Below, in pieces: positions 1 to 5,605 of a stretch of DNA of 6,543 nt. Source of the stretch: Deltaproteobacteria bacterium. Lineage in GTDB: Bacteria; Desulfobacterota; Desulfobacteria; Desulfobacterales; ETH-SRB1. Position 1 is the stretch's first letter. Each line of letters begins with the position of its first letter. The stretch lies in contig DAOUSD010000105.1 in the NCBI GenBank assembly GCA_030627405.1, positions 1 to 6,543 of the forward strand, read 5' to 3'. The notes under the pieces were generated by a model. It was not told where the DNA came from. It did no database searches and saw nothing but the letters and a program-made list of their open reading frames with translations. The position numbers and the translations under genes were made by a program.

Positions 1-1031
1 CCCGATCCCTGATCCCTGCCCACTGTCTCTTCCTTTTTAGAAATACCCAGTTTTTCTCTAACTTTTTTCAAAGCTGAATTATAAATTTCAGGATTTTCCT
101 TCAGGAATTTTTTTACGTTTTCACGGCCCTGTCCTATTCTTTCTCCATCATATGAATACCAGGAACCGCTTTTATCAACTACTTCCGTCTCAACTCCCAT
201 GTCAAGAAGGTCTCCTGCTTGAGATATACCTTCACCATACATTATATCGAATTCAGCCTCCTTAAAAGGGGGCGCCATCTTGTTTTTGACTACACGAACT
301 CTGGTCCGGTTTCCTACAACTTCCTGCCCGTCTTTAATGGCACCTATCCGCCGGATATCGAGCCTTACCGACGTGTAAAACTTGAGAGCATTGCCTCCGG
401 TAGTTGTTTCCGGATTTCCGAATACAACCCCTATTTTCATTCGTATCTGATTAATGAAAATTAATGCGGTCATGGTTTTGCTTATTGAGCCGGTAAGCTT
501 TCTTAATGCCTGTGACATCAGTCTTGCCTGAAGCCCCATGTGCGAGTCGCCCATTTCGCCTTCTATTTCCGCTCTGGGAACGAGTGCAGCGACTGAATCA
601 ATGACCAATACATCTATTGCTCCGCTTCTTACAAGCATGTCTGTGATTTCAAGTGCCTGCTCGCCGGTATCAGGCTGGGCAACTAAAAGTTCATTGCAAT
701 TTACACCGAGTTTTCTTGCATAACCTATATCAAGCGCATGCTCAGCATCTATAAAAGCTGCAATGCCGCCCTGTTTTTGAGCAGCCGCAACAACATGAAG
801 TGCGAGTGTCGTTTTGCCGGATGATTCCGGGCCATAAATTTCAATAACTCTGCCCCTTGGAAATCCGCCTACACCCAGTGCTTTGTCTAGTGCGATTGAA
901 CCCGAAGGTATTACAGGGACATCAATTATTGCCTTGCTGCCCAGCTTCATAATAGCGCCTTTACCAAACTGACGTTCTATCTGAAGCATGGCGGTTTCGG
1001 CTGCTTTTTGCTTGTCCGGTGAAGTATCCAT
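1..1031 (-). CDS. recA: RecA recombinase (3' end cut by window edge)
   Basis: RecA is the cytoplasmic DNA-dependent ATPase that forms filaments on single-stranded DNA, drives strand exchange in homologous recombination, and triggers LexA self-cleavage in the SOS response. I read 343 codons with no stop before the left edge; E. coli RecA has 353 residues, so only a short C-terminal piece should be missing. The Walker A motif GPESSGKT is at residues 67-74, the Walker B strand VLVIDS at about 141-146, and the DNA-binding L2 loop (GNPETTTGGNALKFY) at about 205-219. The ATG at 1029-1031 follows an AGGAG ribosome-binding site (1038-1042) with 6 nt spacing and begins MDTSPDKQKA, as RecA should. The last visible codons (TVGRDQGS) run into a GGGATCA-type 7-bp repeat, so the natural C-terminus may be extended or altered. 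It is the last visible gene of the leftward block, 102 bp after thpR. The identification is secure. Confidence 0.98.
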   Translation of the reverse strand, partial: MDTSPDKQKAAETAMLQIERQFGKGAIMKLGSKAIIDVPVIPSGSIALDKALGVGGFPRGRVIEIYGPESSGKTTLALHVVAAAQKQGGIAAFIDAEHALDIGYARKLGVNCNELLVAQPDTGEQALEITDMLVRSGAIDVLVIDSVAALVPRAEIEGEMGDSHMGLQARLMSQALRKLTGSISKTMTALIFINQIRMKIGVVFGNPETTTGGNALKFYTSVRLDIRRIGAIKDGQEVVGNRTRVRVVKNKMAPPFKEAEFDIMYGEGISQAGDLLDMGVETEVVDKSGSWYSYDGERIGQGRENVKKFLKENPEIYNSALKKVREKLGISKKEETVGRDQGS

Positions 1032-1037
1032 GATATT

Positions 1038-1042
1038 CTCCT
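1038..1042 (-). promoter_or_regulatory. recA ribosome-binding site
   Basis: AGGAG on the minus strand, 6 nt before the recA ATG. This is a near-consensus Shine-Dalgarno sequence and fixes the start codon. Confidence 0.8.
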
Positions 1043-1052
1043 GTTTCAGACC

Positions 1053-1069
1053 TTGTTAATTATCAACAA
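1053..1069 (-). promoter_or_regulatory. Candidate operator / -10 region upstream of recA
   Basis: A 17-bp imperfect palindrome, TTGTTGATAATTAACAA on the minus strand, lies 22 nt before the recA start. Its outer five bases on each side are perfectly complementary. It contains GATAAT, a good -10 hexamer match, but the nearest -35-like TTGAAA (about 1084-1089) is 20 nt away, longer than usual. recA is an SOS gene in many bacteria, so a repressor site overlapping the -10 is plausible. The palindrome is not a good match to the enteric CTGT-N8-ACAG LexA box, nor fully to the Geobacter-type GGTT-N2-C-N4-G-N3-ACC box. The operator role is an inference. Confidence 0.35.
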
Positions 1070-1133
1070 CCATTTTCTTGCCTATTTCAAGCCGTGAATG
1101 GTTACCTGTTTCCCTGCTCGACTAATTTTCCAC

Positions 1134-1706
1134 TCAACCACTCAACCGTTTTCCCATAAGCTCTGTATAGACAGAGCCGGTTGATTTAAGATCGCTTTTA
1201 AACAAAAAAATCTTATCGGCAATAAATAATTCCGATTCAAATTTTTCAAAATTTTTCATTACATCCATGAGTTTTTTGGGATCAATTTTTTCCTTTATTC
1301 TACCAAGTGTCAGATGTCCTCTAAATGGTCTTTTTTCCCGAGGGAATCCGAGTTTTTCTAAATTTTTTTCAATATCATCTTGTATGCCGACAAGTTTTTC
1401 AATCTGCCCTGTAAGCCCCACCCATATAACACGTGGATGTTTAATGCCGGGGAATACACCAGTACCTTTTACTCCAAGTGATACAGGAGGATGACTGTTA
1501 ACGGCATTTATTATTGTTTCACTAACCTTTTTAATATCAGCATAATTAATATCCCCTAAGAATTTAAGTGTAAGATGGATATTTTCCGGATTAAGCCATC
1601 TTGCGTTAAAAGCATAAGATTTAAATCCGTTCTGAATCTCACGGATAGAAGATATTATGTTTTTCGGAAGCTTGAAAGCTATGAAAGTTCGTATTGTATC
1701 AGGCAT
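1134..1706 (-). CDS. thpR: RNA 2',3'-cyclic phosphodiesterase (2H family, 2'-5' RNA ligase-like)
   Basis: This is a member of the 2H phosphoesterase superfamily (LigT/ThpR), small cytoplasmic enzymes that open 2',3'-cyclic phosphate ends of RNA and in vitro can join 2'-5' linked tRNA halves. Both signature HxTx motifs are present: HLTL at residues 44-47 and HLTL at 131-134, 87 residues apart as expected, each supplying a catalytic His and Thr. The 190-residue length is normal. I chose the ATG at 1704-1706 (MPDTIRTFIAF). The frame extends four codons upstream to a GTG at 1716-1718, but that GTG lies in the terminal repeat of the inserted element at 1709-1865 and has no ribosome-binding site. 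Without the element, the ATG would overlap the stop of the upstream HcyBio gene, indicating ancestral translational coupling. That coupling is now broken, so expression may be reduced. recA follows 102 bp downstream. Confidence 0.92.
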   Translation of the reverse strand: MPDTIRTFIAFKLPKNIISSIREIQNGFKSYAFNARWLNPENIHLTLKFLGDINYADIKKVSETIINAVNSHPPVSLGVKGTGVFPGIKHPRVIWVGLTGQIEKLVGIQDDIEKNLEKLGFPREKRPFRGHLTLGRIKEKIDPKKLMDVMKNFEKFESELFIADKIFLFKSDLKSTGSVYTELMGKRLSG

Positions 1707-1708
1707 TA

Positions 1709-1865
1709 GGGTTCTCACAAAAATAAGTTTACAATTTTAAGTGTTGAGGCGCCCGTCTGACAAGACGCGAAAGCGCAGAAATATCAGGATATTCCTGCGC
1801 TTTCGCAACGCAGACAGGCGGGATGCATCGGCGCTTAAAATGTGAAGTCATTTTTGTGAGAACCC
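1709..1865. mobile_element. 157-bp foldback MITE-like element with TTA flanks
   Basis: This is a non-coding, nearly full-length imperfect palindrome. The left arm (about 1709-1784) matches the reverse complement of the right arm (about 1789-1865) at roughly three quarters of positions with a few small gaps. The outermost 16 bp (GGGTTCTCACAAAAAT) are perfect, and the core is an 18-bp stem (1767-1784 with 1789-1806) with one mismatch and a CAGG loop. TTA lies immediately outside each end (1706-1708 and 1866-1868), as a 3-bp target duplication would. Deleting the element plus one TTA restores an overlapping stop/start between the two flanking genes, which strongly supports insertion. It encodes no transposase, so it would depend on one in trans; the transposase family is unknown, and a 2-bp TA duplication is less symmetric but not excluded. 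Calling it a MITE is an inference from structure. Confidence 0.75.
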
Positions 1866-3031
1866 TTAGGCAGCGTAAAGTGTGGTTCACAAAGAGTAAA
1901 TTTTTCTTCGGAAATCCAGTTTTTCAACATCTCAGCGATCTCACGAGCCTTGACCATACTGGAAAGAGGTACAGACTGCACTATCTCACCTTTAAATTTT
2001 ATTGAACCGCTTTTGAGTTCTGCATAACTGACCTGGCCGTAACTTTTTGAAATTCCGTTAGGATAATCGTATCCATAATCTACAATCTGAGTAAATATCT
2101 CTTCATCAGAAACAGCAGTATGCTTAACAATTGCTTCATTTAATATGGGAATTGGTATGCCTAAACCCACAGCAAGAGAACAGCCATAACCCTGCAGGCT
2201 TACTCCGACGAGCCATTTTGGGCTCATTTTTTTCAAATCTCCCATTACGCAAATAGTTCCGGCAGGCGAAACAGGAACGCCTGCTTTTGTCCTCTTTGCA
2301 GAAGGGTTGTGCTGAGTGCCGTGCCAGGTTACATAGCCTGTTGCTCCACCCAGAAAAATCCTGGTTCCAAGACCAATTGTTTTGTAATAAGGGTCATTTA
2401 AAAGCGGGCTCAATTGTCCTGCAGAGCAATAGTTTGCGTTGCCGGCTTTGGGCTTGAGAGTTCCCATGTATGTATAAACGGTTTTTTTCGTCAGATTTAC
2501 TGCGCAGTTATAATTCTGATACCCATTTCTAGGGTTGCAAAGAACGGCATTGGGAATTGTGCGCAAAGTTATATCTTTTTCGATCATCTCGTTAGGATAG
2601 CACGATGTTCCATATGATTCCGCCTTTAAATGCACTTTTTTTTTTGCTGTCAACTCCTGTATAACATGCCCCCCGCCATATTTAAATTCACCAGGGTAAA
2701 CCTTGTTTAAAGGATCATCCTCGCACAATTCCGTGGCACCTATAAAGCAATCTACGGCAGCCAGTCCGGCGTACGCAGGGACCTTGTTAAGCCATACCTT
2801 TGAGGCTCTTATACCTGGAACAGATTGTCCAAAATTAATAAAAGCTCCTGAAGAGCACATGGGAGAGAAAGTTCCTGTTGTCACAACGTCAACATGCCTT
2901 GCGGCTTCAACAGCCCCTTCTTGCTTAACAATATCAATTATTTCTTCCGCTGTAACTACAACGACTTTGCCTGATTTGATCTTTTCGTTGATTTCCTGAT
3001 AGGTCTTATTTATTTTATATTTTTTCACCAT
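1835..3031 (-). CDS. Homocysteine biosynthesis protein, HcyBio/DUF39 domain
   Basis: The protein resembles the DUF39 (HcyBio, PF01837) family, which in methanogens and sulfate-reducing bacteria makes homocysteine from aspartate semialdehyde and a sulfide or persulfide source, bypassing O-acylhomoserine. Visible family-like segments include FSPMCSSGAFINFG (Cys59), ESYGTSCYPN (Cys144), a glycine-rich LGTRIFLGGATGYVTWHGTQHNP stretch near 220-245, and LQGYGCSLAVGLGIPIPILNE. The two cysteines probably correspond to those proposed as persulfide carriers in the methanogen enzyme. At 398 residues it is the DUF39 domain alone, without the C-terminal CBS pair of methanogen homologues, and the NIL-ferredoxin partner is not in the window. 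The ATG at 3031 follows AAGGA with good spacing. The last ten residues (KGSHKNDFTF) are encoded by the inserted element at 1709-1865; the ancestral end was probably ...TLPNA. It begins 36 bp after the M23 gene and is likely in its operon. Confidence 0.88.
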   Translation of the reverse strand: MVKKYKINKTYQEINEKIKSGKVVVVTAEEIIDIVKQEGAVEAARHVDVVTTGTFSPMCSSGAFINFGQSVPGIRASKVWLNKVPAYAGLAAVDCFIGATELCEDDPLNKVYPGEFKYGGGHVIQELTAKKKVHLKAESYGTSCYPNEMIEKDITLRTIPNAVLCNPRNGYQNYNCAVNLTKKTVYTYMGTLKPKAGNANYCSAGQLSPLLNDPYYKTIGLGTRIFLGGATGYVTWHGTQHNPSAKRTKAGVPVSPAGTICVMGDLKKMSPKWLVGVSLQGYGCSLAVGLGIPIPILNEAIVKHTAVSDEEIFTQIVDYGYDYPNGISKSYGQVSYAELKSGSIKFKGEIVQSVPLSSMVKAREIAEMLKNWISEEKFTLCEPHFTLPKGSHKNDFTF

Positions 3032-3050
3032 AGGATTCCTTAGGATTCCT
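3031..3050 (-). repeat. Perfect 10-bp tandem duplication over a ribosome-binding site
   Basis: The plus-strand unit TAGGATTCCT occurs twice head to tail (3031-3040 and 3041-3050). On the minus strand this gives two copies of AGGAATCCTA, so the AAGGA Shine-Dalgarno region of the HcyBio gene is present twice. The proximal copy is at normal distance from the ATG at 3031. Confidence 0.8.
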
Positions 3051-3067
3051 TCAATCTTCAGTAATTT

Positions 3068-4441
3068 TCAATTTTCTTCGGCATTATTTATTTTGCTTGA
3101 AATATTATTTTTTATCCACGCCTTATCCCACCATTCAACAGGATTTACAAAAGTATTATGGATAAGAATGCTGTAATGGAGATGGTCACCGCCGGCCAAC
3201 CCTGTGATGCCGGTACGGCCTATGCTTTCACCTTTAGATACTATCTGTTTTTCTTTTACATTACAACTGCTTAAATGTGCATACATGCTCTGCAGCCCAA
3301 AACCATGATCAATAATTACAGTTTTTCCGTAGATACCTATTGATCCGACAAATACAACCTTTCCTTTGTTGGCTGCCGGAATTGGCGAGTGTGCAATTGA
3401 TGCGAGATCTATACCTAGATGAATCTGACGGTCAATTATTTTGTTTTTATATTTATAAACGCGATTATCAGCAAAACCCGCTTTGTTTGCCGATTTTGGA
3501 AGCCTTAAGAATACTCCGTCCCAGTATAAAACCTTGTCGGTTTTTTCAACTAACTTAATCAGTTTATTGTAGCTGTCCTTTCGTATATCCCGGTTGACCT
3601 TAAGAAATTTGTTTTTTATTGTTAATTCGGAATTTTTAGGGGTGTAAATATCAAATTCAGGCATTTTCCAGTTTAGAAATTTGTCGGAAATATTGATCAC
3701 ATCTTTTTTAAAGACTTTTCTTTTTATATTGTAATTGAAACCTGCTTTTGAAGTGTTGCCTGCATGATCAAGTGCTTTAACAAAGATTTTTGTTCCAGGC
3801 CCTTGCTTATAATTTAGAGCAAAAAAGGCCATTAAAATGTTTTTATCCTGAAAATGCCCTGAATGACCGGGAAAAAAATTTTCTTCAACATAAACTCCGC
3901 TTCTACTGCATTGTTCTGATAATTTATATATTATGAGACAAGCCCCGCCCTGGTTTATATTGTGAAATCTGCTTATAATGTTTATTTCAGGCGGTTTTGT
4001 GTCGATAATTATGTTTTTTTCAAGATATATCCGGTTTCCTTTAAACCACTGCCGCCAGGAAAAATCACACACAACAATACGCAGAATAGCTTTACCGTCT
4101 TTTATTCCCCTTTTATCCGGATCTATCTTAACTTTGAAGGTCTCTTTATATTTACTGCCCCCGACAATAAGACCTTTAACCGGAAAATCCTTTTCAAGTA
4201 AAACAGTTTCCATGCCGTTTTGTAAAAGACCTATCCATATGCTTCTCAGGCCGCTTTTCATATCCGTAACTGAAATTGAAAGTTCTTGAGAGTCTCCTAT
4301 TGTCTGAGATAGAAGATCCAGCTTGATGGATGGCTTGCCGCCTTCAAGCCTGGTAATCAAGATCCACACAACCGGGATGGCAAGAATAATGCATAATAGT
4401 ATAATAAGCCGATGTTTTGATTTTTTTTCTTTAGTTCTCAA
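3068..4441 (-). CDS. Membrane-anchored M23 (LytM) zinc metallopeptidase
   Basis: This is a cell-envelope peptidase expected to cut peptidoglycan cross-bridges, or to act in LytM-type hydrolase control, in the periplasm. A basic start (RTKEKKSKHR) is followed by one hydrophobic segment at about residues 11-30 with no lipobox, so it is probably an N-terminal anchor. Residues about 35-240 look beta-rich and Ig-like (for example NIIIDTKPPEI and VKALDHAGNTSKAG). The C-terminal M23 domain (about 338-435) keeps the full active site: HLGID (His341, Asp345), YAH (His389) and HLH (His420, His422). His341, Asp345 and His422 would bind zinc. The domain is therefore probably catalytic, unlike degenerate EnvC/NlpD-type LytM domains. 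The start is a TTG at 4439-4441, preceded by AGAGG about 13 nt away, a little far, so the start is less certain than the product. It leads the leftward block, with HcyBio 36 bp downstream. Confidence 0.88.
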   Translation of the reverse strand: MRTKEKKSKHRLIILLCIILAIPVVWILITRLEGGKPSIKLDLLSQTIGDSQELSISVTDMKSGLRSIWIGLLQNGMETVLLEKDFPVKGLIVGGSKYKETFKVKIDPDKRGIKDGKAILRIVVCDFSWRQWFKGNRIYLEKNIIIDTKPPEINIISRFHNINQGGACLIIYKLSEQCSRSGVYVEENFFPGHSGHFQDKNILMAFFALNYKQGPGTKIFVKALDHAGNTSKAGFNYNIKRKVFKKDVINISDKFLNWKMPEFDIYTPKNSELTIKNKFLKVNRDIRKDSYNKLIKLVEKTDKVLYWDGVFLRLPKSANKAGFADNRVYKYKNKIIDRQIHLGIDLASIAHSPIPAANKGKVVFVGSIGIYGKTVIIDHGFGLQSMYAHLSSCNVKEKQIVSKGESIGRTGITGLAGGDHLHYSILIHNTFVNPVEWWDKAWIKNNISSKINNAEEN

Positions 4442-4445
4442 TATC

Positions 4446-4491
4446 TTATAATGACCTCTCTTTTTTAATTATAATGACCTCTCTTTTTTAA
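4446..4491. repeat. Perfect 23-bp tandem duplication upstream of the M23 gene
   Basis: Two identical 23-bp units lie head to tail at 4446-4468 and 4469-4491; each contains AATGACCTCTC followed by six T. On the minus strand each unit carries AAAAAAGAGAGG, so the purine-rich, Shine-Dalgarno-like region before the M23 gene's TTG is doubled. Confidence 0.9.
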
Positions 4492-4503
4492 CTTGATTAA
4501 AAA

Positions 4504-4532
4504 ACAATAACAGTTAAAAAAGCTGTAATCAA
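4504..4532 (-). promoter_or_regulatory. Candidate sigma70 promoter for the leftward block
   Basis: On the minus strand, TTGATT (-35, 4527-4532) is separated by 17 nt from TATTGT (-10, 4504-4509). Each hexamer matches consensus at four of six positions. Transcription would begin near 4497, just before the 23-bp tandem repeat and the M23 gene. In such AT-rich sequence chance matches are common. Confidence 0.3.
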
Positions 4533-4550
4533 GGCAAAGTTTTTCGTTCC

Positions 4551-4579
4551 TTGACTTTTAAGTGTGTGCGCGATAAATA
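4551..4579 (+). promoter_or_regulatory. Weak candidate promoter for kdsA
   Basis: TTGACT (4551-4556, five of six matches to -35) is followed after 17 nt by TAAATA (4574-4579, a poor -10). It would leave a leader of about 180 nt before kdsA containing the inverted-repeat patch at 4626-4714. The -35 is good but the -10 is weak. Confidence 0.25.
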
Positions 4580-4625
4580 TTTTAATATTATTTCTACTAT
4601 TGATACCTTAAAGAGGTTGTAGCCG

Positions 4626-4714
4626 TTCACGGCTTGAAACTTGAAATTAGAAAAAACGGTACAAAAGCATGAAGGCCGAATTTCCAATTTCTATTTTCCA
4701 ATTTCAATGTTCCG
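4626..4714. repeat. Intergenic inverted-repeat patch of TTGAAATT-type words
   Basis: The left side (about 4630-4659) is built from TTGAAACTTGAAATTAGAAA. The right side (about 4676-4714) carries the complementary words TTTCCAATTTC and TTTTCCAATTTCAA. Read on the opposite strand, the right side begins CGGAACATTGAAATTGGAAA, so the two form a degenerate inverted repeat around a spacer of roughly 17 nt. It starts with TTCACGGCTTGAAA (4626-4639), also present inverted at 1085-1098 before recA. The rest of the 4442-4765 gap holds the tandem repeat, the two candidate promoters and no convincing gene. Confidence 0.5.
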
Positions 4715-4765
4715 TTAACGATTACGGAATTATTTAGTCAAAACAAGGTAAGTACTATAGAACTT

Positions 4766-5581
4766 ATGGGAAATATTGTAAAAGTTGATGATATATTGAT
4801 TGGTCAAGGCTCACCCCTTGTTTTGATTTCAGGCCCGTGTGTGATAGAAGATTATGATACTACTTTTGAGATAGCATCATATCTTAAAGAACTTACTCGG
4901 CAATTGGATGTCCCCTTGATATTCAAGGCCTCATATGATAAAGCCAACCGGACATCTATTAATTCATACAGGGGGCCGGGACTTATAGACGGCCTTAAGA
5001 TTCTTGAAAATATTAAGAAGGAGCTTGGCCTAAAGATACTTTCAGACGTTCACAGCATAAATGAGGTGTCAAGGGCGGCTGACATCCTGGATATTATACA
5101 GATACCCGCCCTTTTGTGCAGACAGACTGATTTTATCTTAGAGATTTCGAGAACAGGAAAACCAGTCAATATTAAAAAGGGGCAGTTCCTTGCACCATGG
5201 GATATTGCGAATGTTGTGGAAAAGGTTGTTTCAACCGGGAACAGACAGATTATGATTACGGAAAGAGGGACGATGTTTGGTTACAACAATCTTGTCGTCG
5301 ATTTTCGTGGCTTAAAGATAATGCAGGATACAGGATGGCCGGTGATATTTGATGCAACGCATAGCGTTCAACTGCCGGGAGGCGCAGGAACAAGTTCCGG
5401 GGGACAGCGTGAATTTGCACCAGTTCTTGCCAGAGCTGCGGTTGCGGCAGGAGCAGACGGGATTTTTCTGGAAGTACACACAGACCCTGACAGGGCACTT
5501 TGCGACGGGCCCAATTCATTAAAAATAGATTCACTTAAGGGATTGCTTCTCCAGCTTAAAGCTATACGAGAGGCATTATAA
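4766..5581 (+). CDS. kdsA: 3-deoxy-D-manno-octulosonate 8-phosphate synthase, metal-dependent class
   Basis: KdsA condenses phosphoenolpyruvate with arabinose 5-phosphate in the cytoplasm to give KDO 8-phosphate, the precursor of the KDO sugars joining lipid A to the LPS core. The 271-residue length is typical. Recognisable blocks are SGPCVIED (22-29), FKASYDKANRTS, the RGPG loop (69-72), DVHS, IPALLCRQTD, IKKGQFLAPWD, TERGTMFGYNNLVVDFR, DATHSVQLPGG and FLEVHTDPDRALCDGPNSL. The enzyme carries the cysteine-type metal site: Cys25, His199, Glu236 and Asp247 are offset by exactly 14 from Aquifex aeolicus Cys11, His185, Glu222 and Asp233, indicating a metal-dependent class II enzyme rather than the E. 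coli metal-free type with Asn. The ATG start gives an N-terminus of the usual length, although no good Shine-Dalgarno precedes it. It heads the rightward block, with no LPS partner (kdsC, kdsD, lpt) following; an RseC-family gene comes about 208 bp later. Confidence 0.97.
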   Translation: MGNIVKVDDILIGQGSPLVLISGPCVIEDYDTTFEIASYLKELTRQLDVPLIFKASYDKANRTSINSYRGPGLIDGLKILENIKKELGLKILSDVHSINEVSRAADILDIIQIPALLCRQTDFILEISRTGKPVNIKKGQFLAPWDIANVVEKVVSTGNRQIMITERGTMFGYNNLVVDFRGLKIMQDTGWPVIFDATHSVQLPGGAGTSSGGQREFAPVLARAAVAAGADGIFLEVHTDPDRALCDGPNSLKIDSLKGLLLQLKAIREAL

Positions 5582-5605
5582 TTGAACGGCAGAGTAAAGC
5601 GTTTT

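Noticed and set aside
219..723. Open frames on the plus strand (219-464 and 538-723)
   Set aside because: They lie antisense to the secure recA gene, have no recognisable protein features and no ribosome-binding site.
1767..1806. Intrinsic terminator after the HcyBio gene
   Set aside because: The stem is strong, but no T-run follows it on the minus strand; it is better explained as the core of the foldback element.
2414..2999. Plus-strand frames opposite the HcyBio gene, the longest 98 codons
   Set aside because: They mirror the codon structure of the HcyBio gene on the other strand and look like no known protein.
3032..3067. SAM or other methionine-type riboswitch before the HcyBio gene
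   Set aside because: The gap is only 36 bp, half of it a 10-bp tandem repeat, too short for any such aptamer.
3962..4289. Two overlapping plus-strand frames of 79 and 103 codons opposite the M23 gene
   Set aside because: They are antisense to a gene with a complete active site, and their composition reflects the complement of coding sequence.
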